Source: Ketobacter sp963922875
Lineage (GTDB): Bacteria; Pseudomonadota; Gammaproteobacteria; Pseudomonadales; Ketobacteraceae
NCBI GenBank assembly: GCA_963922875.1
Contig: CAWUJH010000005.1
Coordinates: 310,001 to 374,000 of the forward strand
Direction of reading: 5' to 3'
DNA length: 64,000 nt
In this document: one piece after another, positions 8,837-17,663 of the stretch
Position numbering within the stretch: the stretch's first letter is position 1
Layout of the letters: each line of letters opens with the position of its first letter
Made by a program: the position numbers and the translations under genes
Notes under the pieces: model-generated
The model's input: only the letters and a program-made list of their open reading frames with translations
What the model was told of the DNA's origin: nothing
The model's database searches: none

Positions 8837-9607
8837 TTAATCAGCCTCTGTTCTCGTTCCTATCAGTCGACCAAACAATAAGCCTAACTCAAATAACAGC
8901 CACATGGGTATGGCCAGCATAGACTGCGAAAAGGGATCTGGCGGAGTTAGGAGCATGCCAAACACGAAGCAGAATAGAATCACGTAAGGTCTTTTTGCGC
9001 TCAAATCTTTTACGTTAGTGATACCACTCCAGATTAACAGCAGGGTGGCAACCGGGATTTCAAAGGCCGCACCAAAGGCAAAAAACAGTTTCAAGGCAAT
9101 ATTTAAATAGGAAGATATATCTGGAGAGACCACAACATTTTCAGGGCTCGCCAGTACAAAAAATTGCATAATCAGCGGAAAAATTACGAAATGGGCGAAG
9201 GCTATACCGCTGTAGAATAGCAGGACGCTGACCACCAATAAGGGAATAGCATAACGTTTCTCATGATCATAGAGGCCTGGTGCTATAAAGCGCCAAGCTT
9301 GCGCTAAGAGCACCGGCATGGCTAAAAAGAATGAAACAACCAATGTGAGTTTAAAGGGGGCAAAGAACGTAGAGGTGATGTCAGTGGCGATCATGGTGCT
9401 ACCTTCTGGTAGCTGGTCTCTTATAGGCTTGGCCACTAATTCGTAAATATCATTAGCGAAATAGATCAGGGAAATGAAAATGACGGCAATAGCCAGTATG
9501 GATTTAAGAATTCGATCCCGTAATTCTACTAAGTGCCCGATCAACGTCAATTGATCGCTCGGTGTGTCTCTCGGTGTGTCTTTAGAATTATCGCCTGAGT
9601 TTGTCAT
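8837..9607 (-). CDS. tatC: Sec-independent protein translocase TatC
   Basis: Polytopic core of the twin-arginine translocase that, with TatB, recognises RR signal peptides of folded substrates. The N-terminal cytoplasmic motif LIGHLVELRDRI, the PGLYDHEKRYA loop and six hydrophobic segments are present. The conserved glutamate of the first periplasmic-cytoplasmic region and the DPFSQSMLAIPMWLLFE helix near the C terminus match the family. It overlaps tatB by 4 nt (ATGA), indicating translational coupling in a tatA-tatB-tatC operon read on the minus strand. Confidence 0.96.
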   Translation of the reverse strand: MTNSGDNSKDTPRDTPSDQLTLIGHLVELRDRILKSILAIAVIFISLIYFANDIYELVAKPIRDQLPEGSTMIATDITSTFFAPFKLTLVVSFFLAMPVLLAQAWRFIAPGLYDHEKRYAIPLLVVSVLLFYSGIAFAHFVIFPLIMQFFVLASPENVVVSPDISSYLNIALKLFFAFGAAFEIPVATLLLIWSGITNVKDLSAKRPYVILFCFVFGMLLTPPDPFSQSMLAIPMWLLFELGLLFGRLIGTRTEAD

Positions 9608-9954
9608 GTGGAGTGCGGGGGTTCCTTAACCTTGTGCTCTATGGTTTGCTTGGGTTCCTCCTGGTTACTACTGCCACCAATATCATGATGGTCTTCAATT
9701 TGTTTTTGCAACTCCGCCAGTGACTGTTGCGTGTCTGATAGTCCAGACTCTTTTACTTGGTCTTTTATGCGTTGTTGCATTTCTTGAATATTGACTTCCC
9801 GTTCAAATTCTTCGCGCACGTCAAGCACCGCACGGCGAATTTTACCTAAGTAAGCCGTAGTCATTCGCACAGCGTGTGGAAGACGCTCAGGCCCTAAGAC
9901 TAACAGGCCAACAATCGCCAGCAAAACCAGTTCAAAAAATCCAATATCAAACAT
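9604..9954 (-). CDS. tatB: Sec-independent protein translocase TatB
   Basis: Single-span membrane component that binds TatC and takes up substrates. The N terminus MFDIGFFELVLLAIVGLLVL is the transmembrane helix, followed by the GPERLP hinge and an amphipathic helix, then a charged cytoplasmic tail. 116 residues is within the usual range. It lies between tatA (6 nt away) and tatC (4-nt overlap). Confidence 0.95.
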   Translation of the reverse strand: MFDIGFFELVLLAIVGLLVLGPERLPHAVRMTTAYLGKIRRAVLDVREEFEREVNIQEMQQRIKDQVKESGLSDTQQSLAELQKQIEDHHDIGGSSNQEEPKQTIEHKVKEPPHST

Positions 9955-9960
9955 CAGCGT

Positions 9961-10203
9961 TTAGGCTTGGTCTTTTTTTTCAGCCGTACTATTGATCACT
10001 TCGCCTTCTTGATTCTTTTCATCAAGTTGGGCTTTTTGGATGTTTTGATCTTTTTTGTCTTCATCATTCATTGCTTTTTTAAAGCCTTTAATGGCTCCAC
10101 CAAGGTCACCACCTAAATTGCGCAGACGCTTGGTGCCAAAGATCAATAAAATGATGGCTAAGACAATAAGCAGTTGCCAAATGCCAATACCGCCAATACC
10201 CAT
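9961..10203 (-). CDS. tatA: Sec-independent protein translocase TatA
   Basis: Forms the oligomeric protein-conducting part of the Tat pathway. An 80-residue protein with one N-terminal transmembrane helix (WQLLIVLAIILLIFGT), the FGTKRLRNLG hinge and the amphipathic helix GGAIKGFKKAM, followed by an acidic/lysine-rich tail. It is first of the three tat genes and follows hisE by 23 nt, as in Pseudomonas. Confidence 0.96.
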   Translation of the reverse strand: MGIGGIGIWQLLIVLAIILLIFGTKRLRNLGGDLGGAIKGFKKAMNDEDKKDQNIQKAQLDEKNQEGEVINSTAEKKDQA

Positions 10204-10226
10204 AGTGTGCTCCCGTGTTTAATTGC

Positions 10227-10559
10227 TTACTGCTTTGGCCGGTTTTCTTTTTCCACCAGACCAGACAAATCAAAACGTCGCTCAAGTTCTTTGAGTACCG
10301 CTGTTGAGTCCAGGTTAAGTTGATGCAGCATAACCAGCGTGTGGAACCACAAGTCTGCTGTTTCGTAAACCACCTGGTCCAAGCCGTTTTCGCCTTGGAC
10401 GTCTTTTGCCGCGAGTAAGGTTTCAGTTGCCTCTTCACCCACTTTTTCCAATATCTTGTTCAGCCCTTTGTGGTAGAGCCCTGAGACATAGGAAGTGTCT
10501 GGATCCGAGAGTTTGCGTTCTGTGAGCACCTTATCGAGTGCAATTAATATGTCATTCAT
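10227..10559 (-). CDS. hisE: Phosphoribosyl-ATP pyrophosphatase
   Basis: Second step of histidine biosynthesis: PR-ATP to PR-AMP plus pyrophosphate. MazG-like all-alpha fold with KVGEEATETLLAAKD and YETADLWFHTLVML, carrying the Glu/Asp residues that bind magnesium. The 110-residue length is that of the stand-alone enzyme. In Pseudomonas a separate hisI lies just upstream. Here the upstream neighbour is ubiB, so the cyclohydrolase must be encoded elsewhere. Confidence 0.95.
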   Translation of the reverse strand: MNDILIALDKVLTERKLSDPDTSYVSGLYHKGLNKILEKVGEEATETLLAAKDVQGENGLDQVVYETADLWFHTLVMLHQLNLDSTAVLKELERRFDLSGLVEKENRPKQ

Positions 10560-10623
10560 TAGGTCATTATATGGGATGTTGGCGACAAGGAAATATGCAG
10601 GGACGATAAATTGGTTAAATTTA

Positions 10624-12270
10624 TTACGGAGACCGTAATCGGGACAGCAGTAATAAGCATCCGAGGCCCCCTAAAATCCATGCTCCAAAGGGAATCTCAT
10701 GCCATTGAATGATACCCAGAGGGAGCATTGCCCAGGCAATCCCGCCCCCTAAGCCAATGAATCCCAGTAGATTAATCGTTCTGGCCTGTCTTTTCTGCTG
10801 AGTTTGTTGTTGTTGAATCTGCTCTAGCAATTGTTGCTGATTAGCACTGAGACTGCGTAATTCATGCAATGCATCCCAGGCTAACTTAGGCAAATGGGGT
10901 AATTGCTCCATCAGTGCCGGGCCATTGCGCTTAATTGTCTTCATTATGCCACTGGGGCCCACTTGATCCCGCAGCCACTGCTCTAGTAATGGCCGGCCGA
11001 TTTCCCAGATATCAAGGTCTGGGTACAATTGACGGCCGAGCCCCTCCACATGGATGAGGGTTTTTTCCAAGAGTACAAACTGTGGCAGGGCTTGCATTTC
11101 AAAGCGGCGGGCCGTTTGAAACAGGCGGACCAGTATTGGGCCAAATTCGATCTCGCTGAGTGGGCGTTCCAGCACTGGCTCCAACACGGTACGGAGGGCA
11201 TTTTGAAATTCGTGGATACGGGTTTTGGCGGGCACCCAGCCTGCTTCAACCATAAGCAGGGCAATTTGTTCATAATCTTTATCGAGTACAGCCATCAGCT
11301 GTCGGGCTAATAAAAACCGCTCTGAGCGGCTCAAGCTGCCCACAATTGCACAATCCAAAGACAGATATTTTGGGTTCTGTGGGTCGGTAATAGAAACCAT
11401 GATATTGCCAGGGTGCATATCGGCGTGAAAAAAGTTATCGCGAAATACCTGGGTGAAGAATATTTCCACCCCAATTTCAGATAGATGAGCCAGATTGACG
11501 CCTGCTGCGGTCATGGTTTGGGTGTCGGAAACGGGAACCCCGTACACGCGCTCCATGGTCATGACTTTATTGGAGCAAAGTGACCAATGAATTTCTGGAA
11601 CATACAATAAATCTGAATCCGCAAAATTACGCCGAAACTGGGCCGCATTGGCTGCTTCCTGACCCAGGTCTAGCTCACCTAAGAGGATATGCTGGTAATC
11701 CGAAACCACTTGTACTGGGTGGAAACGTCTGGTTTCTGGTACAAAACCTTCTAGCCAACGGGCTCCCGTTAATAACAGCGCCAGATCACGAACCATAATG
11801 GGTTCAATATCGGGACGGATAACTTTAACTACGATGTCGCGTCCGTCTTTTAGGCGCCCGGCGTGAACTTGAGCCACGGACGCTGACGCCAGAGGAGCGG
11901 TGTCTAATTGACCGAATAGTGAGTCGATAGAGCCTTTCAGCTCTTGCTCGATAATTGCAATCGCTCGCTGCTCATCGAAGGGTGGCACCTTATCCTGCAG
12001 CTGGGATAATTCAGCGATAGCTTCTGCGGGTAACAGGTCGTGGCGAGTAGATAATAATTGACCAAACTTGATGAATACTGGGCCCAGTTCAATCAGGGCA
12101 AGGCGTAGCCTCTGCCAGGGGCAGGAGATGGCAGCAGGGCGCCAGGCCGCAGGGTGCAACCACACCAGTGCACGGATCAAGCGTCGATGACGATTCTCAG
12201 GCAGCAGTTCGTCGAGCCGGTAGTGGGCGAAGACTCGGATTATGGTGAGTAGTCGAGTGATTCGTTTCAA
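10624..12270 (-). CDS. ubiB: Ubiquinone biosynthesis ATPase/kinase-like protein UbiB
   Basis: Membrane-attached atypical kinase-like ATPase needed for ubiquinone synthesis. Features include the N-terminal KxGQ motif region (GPVFIKFGQLLSTRHDLLP), the A-rich loop PLASASVAQVHAG, the catalytic/metal-binding HADMHPGNIMV and the DCAIVGSLS segment. Two hydrophobic helices near the C terminus (about residues 495-540) are the membrane anchors. 548 residues is full length. Its ATG overlaps the ubiJ stop by 4 nt, so the ubiE-ubiJ-ubiB operon is translationally coupled at this junction. Confidence 0.96.
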   Translation of the reverse strand: MKRITRLLTIIRVFAHYRLDELLPENRHRRLIRALVWLHPAAWRPAAISCPWQRLRLALIELGPVFIKFGQLLSTRHDLLPAEAIAELSQLQDKVPPFDEQRAIAIIEQELKGSIDSLFGQLDTAPLASASVAQVHAGRLKDGRDIVVKVIRPDIEPIMVRDLALLLTGARWLEGFVPETRRFHPVQVVSDYQHILLGELDLGQEAANAAQFRRNFADSDLLYVPEIHWSLCSNKVMTMERVYGVPVSDTQTMTAAGVNLAHLSEIGVEIFFTQVFRDNFFHADMHPGNIMVSITDPQNPKYLSLDCAIVGSLSRSERFLLARQLMAVLDKDYEQIALLMVEAGWVPAKTRIHEFQNALRTVLEPVLERPLSEIEFGPILVRLFQTARRFEMQALPQFVLLEKTLIHVEGLGRQLYPDLDIWEIGRPLLEQWLRDQVGPSGIMKTIKRNGPALMEQLPHLPKLAWDALHELRSLSANQQQLLEQIQQQQTQQKRQARTINLLGFIGLGGGIAWAMLPLGIIQWHEIPFGAWILGGLGCLLLLSRLRSP

Positions 12271-12962
12271 GAGTCAGTTGAGTCCTTGCTGTTTTGATGC
12301 GGGGCCGCTTGAAGTTCAGTTGCTTCTGGGGCAGGGATGTTCCGGGCGAGGTGTCTGATGCGAGCTTCCATACGATCAGTGTCTTCCCGCAAGGTGTCCA
12401 CTGATGCTTGAAAATGCTCAAACTCCTGAGATTGGACCACTAACGCCCGCTCTTCTGCCAGAAAATGCCGGGTTTGCTGGGCTACCGTTTTAGCTGTGTG
12501 TTTCAACCAACGCAGGCTGCCACGGGCCACTTCTCCCAATTGGTGGGCCGCCATGTCGCCAATAAAATCACCGAGTATGCTCTCAAAATCGATATCAAGC
12601 TCTTTTATCAGTTTGATAAATTGCTGTGCTATTTCCTGGTCGCCTTCAATTTGGATATTGTATTTCATTAATTCTGCAGGGCTGCTTTGTTCGCGACCTA
12701 ATTGCCGCAGGAGGGCGACAGTGGGCCCCGAAAGGGTGGCATCGCTCGGTTCATCCCATTGGCTGGAAAAACGAATTTGTCTGCGCTCGATGAGGATATG
12801 AATTGGGAAATTGGGCCGTTGCAGCTGAATCTTTATGCTGTGTCCCCGCAATTTAGCCATTTGAACACGAGTTAAGGGAGCATACTTTAGTGCCCGATTC
12901 GCCGCTTTTTCAAGTTGGCCTACCACAAATACGGGCAGCAGAGATTGACGATGCTCGTCCAT
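12267..12962 (-). CDS. ubiJ: Ubiquinone biosynthesis accessory factor UbiJ (SCP2 domain)
   Basis: Lipid-binding SCP2-domain protein that with UbiK organises the late ubiquinone biosynthesis complex. The N half (about residues 10-115) matches the UbiJ SCP2 domain (KYAPLTRVQMAKLRG, then the SGPTVALLRQLG region). The C half is a long coiled coil with many Glu/Arg heptads, as expected for the UbiK-interacting region. It sits between ubiE and ubiB, the conserved gammaproteobacterial position. The C-terminal tail is polar and low-complexity. Confidence 0.9.
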   Translation of the reverse strand: MDEHRQSLLPVFVVGQLEKAANRALKYAPLTRVQMAKLRGHSIKIQLQRPNFPIHILIERRQIRFSSQWDEPSDATLSGPTVALLRQLGREQSSPAELMKYNIQIEGDQEIAQQFIKLIKELDIDFESILGDFIGDMAAHQLGEVARGSLRWLKHTAKTVAQQTRHFLAEERALVVQSQEFEHFQASVDTLREDTDRMEARIRHLARNIPAPEATELQAAPHQNSKDSTDS

Positions 12963-12964
12963 AA

Positions 12965-13714
12965 TCAGTACTTAAACCCTCGGTGCAGTGCCACTACACC
13001 TCCGGTCAGGTTGTGGTAGTCCACGCGATCCAAACCGGCTTTTTGCATCATATGTTTTAGGGTTTTTTGGTCAGGGTGCATGCGAATAGACTCAGCTAAA
13101 TAGCGGTAACTATCGGCATCGTTTGCCACTACGCGCCCCATTAAGGGTAATAGGGTGAAAGAATAGCGATCGTAAATTTTCTCAAAGGTCGGGTTGGTGG
13201 GTTTTGAGAACTCTAGCACCAATACTCGACCACCCGGTTTTAGTACTCTGGTCATGGACTCTAAGGCTTGTTGCTTGTCCGTGACATTGCGCAGGCCGAA
13301 GGCAATCGTTATACAGTCAAAGGTGTTGTCTGCAAACGGAAGACATTCGGCATTGGCCTGGACGTATTCCACATTGCCCGCATAGCCATGATCGATCAAC
13401 TTATCGCGTCCGACGTTGAGCATGGATTCGTTGATGTCTGATAGCACCACGGTGCCTTGTTCGCCCACTATGCGGGAGAATTTCATTGTGAGATCGCCGG
13501 TTCCACCGGCGAGATCGAGAATCTTCTGGCCGGGACGAGCGGCACTCATTTCTATGGTATAGCGCTTCCATAGACGATGTATGCCCAGTGACATCAGGTC
13601 ATTCATCAGGTCATACTTCTGTGCGACGGAGTGAAATACCTGTCCCACACGCCGCTGTTTCTCTTGCACGGGAACGTTTTGATACCCGAAGTGAGTGGTT
13701 TTATCGTTACTCAT
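12965..13714 (-). CDS. ubiE: Ubiquinone/menaquinone biosynthesis C-methyltransferase UbiE
   Basis: SAM-dependent methyltransferase acting on 2-polyprenyl-6-methoxybenzoquinol (and demethylmenaquinol where present). SAM motif I is LDLAGGTGDLT; the UbiE signatures YDLMNDLMSLGIHRLWKR and RVLKPGGRVLVLEFSKP are present, and the C terminus ends in GGVVALHRGFKY. The ATG at 13712-13714 is preferred over an in-frame TTG one codon upstream, because GGAGG lies 6 nt before the ATG. First gene of the ubiE-ubiJ-ubiB operon, divergent from the ABC1 kinase gene at 13976. Confidence 0.97.
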   Translation of the reverse strand: MSNDKTTHFGYQNVPVQEKQRRVGQVFHSVAQKYDLMNDLMSLGIHRLWKRYTIEMSAARPGQKILDLAGGTGDLTMKFSRIVGEQGTVVLSDINESMLNVGRDKLIDHGYAGNVEYVQANAECLPFADNTFDCITIAFGLRNVTDKQQALESMTRVLKPGGRVLVLEFSKPTNPTFEKIYDRYSFTLLPLMGRVVANDADSYRYLAESIRMHPDQKTLKHMMQKAGLDRVDYHNLTGGVVALHRGFKY

Positions 13715-13975
13715 CAAGCGCCTCCAGTTGGGGACGCTATCTTCGCGGATTCAAACGGTAATGGCAATAGTTGGCATGGCACCATTGGCCGCCAAGACCG
13801 CTGGAAAAGTTGCTTTCCTAGACCTATTTGTTAACGGTTTCCGGTATCGGGATGGCAATGCAACAGTTGGTCACCATACGGCTATAGAAAATTACAGTAA
13901 AAACGTTATAGTCTGGGCCTTGGCAATAACTAAAAATAATACTGGCTGTTCGACTAGAGTGAAATTACAGCGCTT

Positions 13976-15226
13976 ATGATTAATGATATCGCAGATACAT
14001 TGGGTTCCATTTGGAATGGCGGGGAACGTTATTTAGCGGCCACCAAGGTCGGTTTTCAGCTTGAGCAAGCCTATCGTAATTACCGGAATCAAGCGCCTTC
14101 TTTATCTCTTCTTGAGCGACGTCGGCTGTTGGCTCAAACCCATTATCGAGGGGCCAAAAAACTCACAAATCTGTTTCATGAGAATGGAGCGATCTGGGTC
14201 AAACTGGGTCAATTTTTAAGCTCTCGTAGCGATATTTTACCTTCGCAATATGTAATGGAGTTGGGAAAGCTTCAAGATAGCGCTAAGCCGGTGGATTTTT
14301 CCTGTATTGAGCCGGTACTGGTGAAAGAGTGGGGCGCAGGTTGGCGTACTCGCTTCAGTTCTTTTGAAGAGGTGCCAGTCGCAACGGCATCTATTGCTCA
14401 AGTGCATAAGGCAGTGTTGAGTGGTGGAGAAAAAGTGGCGGTTAAAGTCCAGCTACCTTTAGCTCGACGGCGCTTTCGGCAAGATACCGTGATCTTTAAG
14501 ATGGTAAGCGCCGTGGGTTCCGGCTTGATCAGTCAGTTTGATTTGAAGCAGGTTGCCGAGCAGATTATCACTATGACCATGCAAGAATTGGATTTTCTCA
14601 AAGAAGAAGAAAATCATCGTAAATTTGCCCAACTACCACATCCTTATTCGGTTTATGTGCCGAAACTTTATGACAATCTGAGTACCCGTCAGGTGCTGGT
14701 GTCTGAATGGATCGATGGCGTAAAATTGACTGACTATTTAAATGCCAATACAGCCAAAGCTGCCACGTTACTGCGCCAGTTGTTGGCTTGTTATGTGCAG
14801 CAGATCACGGCTTTTGGGGTTTATCACGCAGACCCTCATCCGGGTAATTTTCTGGTGATGAAAGATGGGAGGGTCGCTATTCTAGATTATGGGGCCATAG
14901 GGGAATTGTCGCCCAGCGAAACAGAGCATTATGGAATGCTCTTAAAAGTCATTTTTGGCAAAGTGCAGAGCAATATTCCTCTAGGTGAATTATTCAGAAA
15001 AGCCGGTTTTGTCGCCAAAGATCAAGCCGTATTTGAGCAGGTGGCGGAAATGGTGTTGAAAGAAAATCTTAAACGCCATGACTCCACGGATATTCTCAGC
15101 GCAGTGATGCAGCGTATGCGAGATTTACAAGTTACTATACCTGACTCTTTCGTCTCTCTGGCGCGGGTTATTTTGACCTTTGGTGGATTGCTGAAAATGT
15201 ATCAGGTACAACCTGAAGGGCTCTAA
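13976..15226 (+). CDS. ABC1/AarF (UbiB-family) kinase-like protein
   Basis: A second member of the ABC1/UbiB family, distinct from UbiB. It has the family's NGAIWVKLGQFLSSRSDILP, the alanine-rich nucleotide loop VPVATASIAQVHKA, a lysine in VAVKVQLP, the HADPHPGNFLV catalytic motif and the LDYGAIGELS metal motif. At 416 residues it lacks the two C-terminal membrane helices seen in UbiB and ends soon after the kinase-like core. It is transcribed away from ubiE across about 260 nt. A role in quinone or lipid metabolism is inferred only from family and neighbourhood. Confidence 0.8.
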   Translation: MINDIADTLGSIWNGGERYLAATKVGFQLEQAYRNYRNQAPSLSLLERRRLLAQTHYRGAKKLTNLFHENGAIWVKLGQFLSSRSDILPSQYVMELGKLQDSAKPVDFSCIEPVLVKEWGAGWRTRFSSFEEVPVATASIAQVHKAVLSGGEKVAVKVQLPLARRRFRQDTVIFKMVSAVGSGLISQFDLKQVAEQIITMTMQELDFLKEEENHRKFAQLPHPYSVYVPKLYDNLSTRQVLVSEWIDGVKLTDYLNANTAKAATLLRQLLACYVQQITAFGVYHADPHPGNFLVMKDGRVAILDYGAIGELSPSETEHYGMLLKVIFGKVQSNIPLGELFRKAGFVAKDQAVFEQVAEMVLKENLKRHDSTDILSAVMQRMRDLQVTIPDSFVSLARVILTFGGLLKMYQVQPEGL

Positions 15227-15246
15227 CCCAAGCAAAGGCGTCGAGC

Positions 15247-15621
15247 TCAGTCAGGTTTCCAGGTTCCAATCTTTGCGGATTCTCTTTTTTCTCCCGCTTG
15301 TTCCAATTGTTTTAGGTAATCGTGCCATAACGCTGTCTTGTTATGGCAGAGCTTGAATAAATAATCCCATGAATAAAGGCCGGAATCATGGCCGTCATCG
15401 AAGGTTAACTTTATCGCGTAATTACCCACCGGCTCGACATTTCTGATGTCCACAAAGCGTTTTCCAGTTTGCAGTATAGGCTGCCCATGACCCTGAACTT
15501 CTGCAGAGGGGGACAGTACTCGCAGAAGTTCATAGCTGAGACGGTAACTGTCTTCGCCATAGACAAGTTCAAGCTCTTTGGATTCTGTATGTATTTTAAT
15601 TTCCGTGGGTATTGGGGTCAT
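15247..15621 (-). CDS. DUF971 / gamma-butyrobetaine hydroxylase N-terminal-like protein
   Basis: A 124-residue protein with the DUF971 domain. The pattern of an N-terminal strand carrying SKELELVYGEDSYRLSYELLRVLSPSAE, then NVEPVGNYAIKLTFDDGHDSGLYSWDYL, is characteristic. In dioxygenases this domain binds zinc, and in single-domain form it is associated with iron-sulfur cluster trafficking. The molecular role of this copy is not known. It follows hslU by about 10 nt on the same strand, matching its position in Pseudomonas, and is probably in the hslVU transcript. Confidence 0.8.
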   Translation of the reverse strand: MTPIPTEIKIHTESKELELVYGEDSYRLSYELLRVLSPSAEVQGHGQPILQTGKRFVDIRNVEPVGNYAIKLTFDDGHDSGLYSWDYLFKLCHNKTALWHDYLKQLEQAGEKRESAKIGTWKPD

Positions 15622-15631
15622 GTGACGGCCT

Positions 15632-16975
15632 TTACAAAATATATCGACTCAAGTCCTCATCTCCTGCCAAGGAGCTTAAGCGCTCATCGACATAGGCAGA
15701 GCTAATGATAAACGGGTTTTTTTGCGGGTTTGAGGCAGTGTCAGAGGCGTCAAAGGAGATTTCCTCCAACAGTCGCTCCATGACAGTGTGTAAACGTCTC
15801 GCCCCTATATTTTCGGTGGTTTCATTCACCTGCCAGGCAATTTCTGCCAGCCGACGGATGGCGCTGGGCTCGAATTCCAGGGTTAAGCCTTCTGTTTGAA
15901 TCAGCGCGCGATATTGTTCCGTCAAAGACGCATCGGGTTCCGTTAATATGCGCTCAAAGTCCTCTGCCGTCAAAGCCCCAAGTTCTACTCGTATGGGGAG
16001 TCGGCCTTGCAATTCAGGGACTAAATCTGAAGGTTTGGCTAAATGGAAAGCGCCGGATGCGATAAATAAAATATGATCAGTTTTGATCATGCCGTATTTT
16101 GTACTTACGGTGCAGCCTTCAATAAGTGGTAATAAATCTCGCTGTACCCCTTCCCTTGAAACATCCGTGCCGGAGGTTTCAGAGCGCTTGGCCACCTTGT
16201 CAATCTCATCGAGAAAAACTATGCCGTTTTGTTCTACGGCCTCAATGGCCTGCGATTTAAGCTCTTCTTCATTGACCAGCTTAATAGCTTCCTCATCCCG
16301 TACCTGTTTGTAGGCATCTTTCACTTTCATGCGGCGCTTTTTCTTTTTGCCACTACTCAAATTGGAGAACATGTTTTGCAGCTGCGAGGTCATTTCTTCC
16401 ATGCCCGGAGGGGCCATTATTTCTACCCCCACAGAGGCCGCTGCCACATCAATTTCTATTTCTTTATCGTCTAATTCACCCTCGCGCAGTTTTTTACGGA
16501 ACATTTGGCGAGTGCTGGATTCATCGGGTTTCTCGGCGTTATTGCCCCACTGATCCCGTGCTGGCGGAATTAGTGCGTCAAGAATGCGGTCTTCGGCGGC
16601 ATCTTCCGCTTTACCGCGCATTTTAATCATCTGCTCTTCGCGCATCATTTTGATGGCACTGTCTGCCAAATCACGAATGATGGATTCTACATCGCGGCCT
16701 ACGTAGCCTACTTCTGTGAATTTGGTGGCTTCAACTTTAATGAAGGGTGCTTTAGCCAGCTTAGCCAAGCGTCGGGCTATTTCGGTTTTACCCACGCCTG
16801 TGGGGCCTATCATTAGAATATTCTTGGGTGATATTTCGTTGCGCAGAGCGGCTGGTAGCTGCATACGCCGCCAACGATTACGTAAGGCAACGGCCACGGC
16901 GCGCTTTGCGTCTTGTTGGCCGATAATGTGTTTGTTGAGTTCGTCAACAATTTCCCTGGGTGTCATATTGGACAT
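15632..16975 (-). CDS. hslU: ATP-dependent protease ATPase subunit HslU
   Basis: AAA+ unfoldase that feeds substrates to HslV. Walker A GPTGVGKT is at residues 57-64, with GYVGRDVES as the pore-loop motif, Walker B at GIVFLDEIDK, and a C-terminal tail ending in SRYIL that docks into HslV. Full length at 447 residues, including the inserted I-domain. It follows hslV by about 80 nt on the minus strand. Confidence 0.97.
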   Translation of the reverse strand: MSNMTPREIVDELNKHIIGQQDAKRAVAVALRNRWRRMQLPAALRNEISPKNILMIGPTGVGKTEIARRLAKLAKAPFIKVEATKFTEVGYVGRDVESIIRDLADSAIKMMREEQMIKMRGKAEDAAEDRILDALIPPARDQWGNNAEKPDESSTRQMFRKKLREGELDDKEIEIDVAAASVGVEIMAPPGMEEMTSQLQNMFSNLSSGKKKKRRMKVKDAYKQVRDEEAIKLVNEEELKSQAIEAVEQNGIVFLDEIDKVAKRSETSGTDVSREGVQRDLLPLIEGCTVSTKYGMIKTDHILFIASGAFHLAKPSDLVPELQGRLPIRVELGALTAEDFERILTEPDASLTEQYRALIQTEGLTLEFEPSAIRRLAEIAWQVNETTENIGARRLHTVMERLLEEISFDASDTASNPQKNPFIISSAYVDERLSSLAGDEDLSRYIL

Positions 16976-17055
16976 TTCAATACTCTCTCTGGCACTGTGA
17001 AGCCAAATTATTGTCTCTTTGCTTAACTATTTAATGCAAATCAAGGCCGTGTAAT

Positions 17056-17601
17056 TTAGTCAGTGCAATTCAATTCTTCGATGGTTAAATTATGGTTGGT
17101 GTATATGCAGATATCGGCGGCAATGTTTAAACCTTTTTCCACCACTTCTCGGGCTTCCAATTCGGTGTTTTCGAGTAGGGCGCGAGCAGCGGATTGAGCA
17201 AAGGGGCCGCCCGAGCCAATGGCAATAAGGTCATTCTCCGGCTGGATGACATCACCATTGCCGGTAATAATCAGAGAAGCTTCTTTGTCAGCTACCGCTA
17301 GGAGGGCTTCCAAGCGACGGAGGGCGCGATCAGTTCGCCAATCTTTGGCCAGCTCCACGGCTGCCCGGGTCAAGTTGCCCTGGTGTTTCTCGAGCTTAGC
17401 TTCGAAGCGTTCGAATAGAGTAAAAGCATCGGCGGTGCCACCGGCAAATCCGGCTAACACCTGATTGTTGTAAAGTCGGCGTACTTTGCGGGCGTTCCCT
17501 TTCATTACGGTGTTGCCCATGCTGACCTGTCCATCGCCGCCTATAACCACTTTCCCGTTGCGGCGTGCGGATAGAATCGTTGTACCACGGTATTGTTCCA
17601 C
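17056..17601 (-). CDS. hslV: ATP-dependent protease proteolytic subunit HslV
   Basis: Threonine protease of the HslUV complex, NTN-hydrolase fold. Expected motifs: TTILSARR at the start, VVIGGDGQVSMGNTVMKGNARKVRRL, and GSGGPFAQSAARALL. The only start with a ribosome site is GTG (17599-17601, AAGGA about 7 nt ahead). This puts six residues (M-E-Q-Y-R-G) before the catalytic threonine, where E. coli has only the initiator Met. The short propeptide must therefore be removed to expose the Thr nucleophile. Confidence 0.96.
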   Translation of the reverse strand: MEQYRGTTILSARRNGKVVIGGDGQVSMGNTVMKGNARKVRRLYNNQVLAGFAGGTADAFTLFERFEAKLEKHQGNLTRAAVELAKDWRTDRALRRLEALLAVADKEASLIITGNGDVIQPENDLIAIGSGGPFAQSAARALLENTELEAREVVEKGLNIAADICIYTNHNLTIEELNCTD

Positions 17602-17663
17602 AATAGATCCTTTTCCAGTCGACTATTAAAAGATTTGACTAAGAGATATGGGGATTATCTTTG

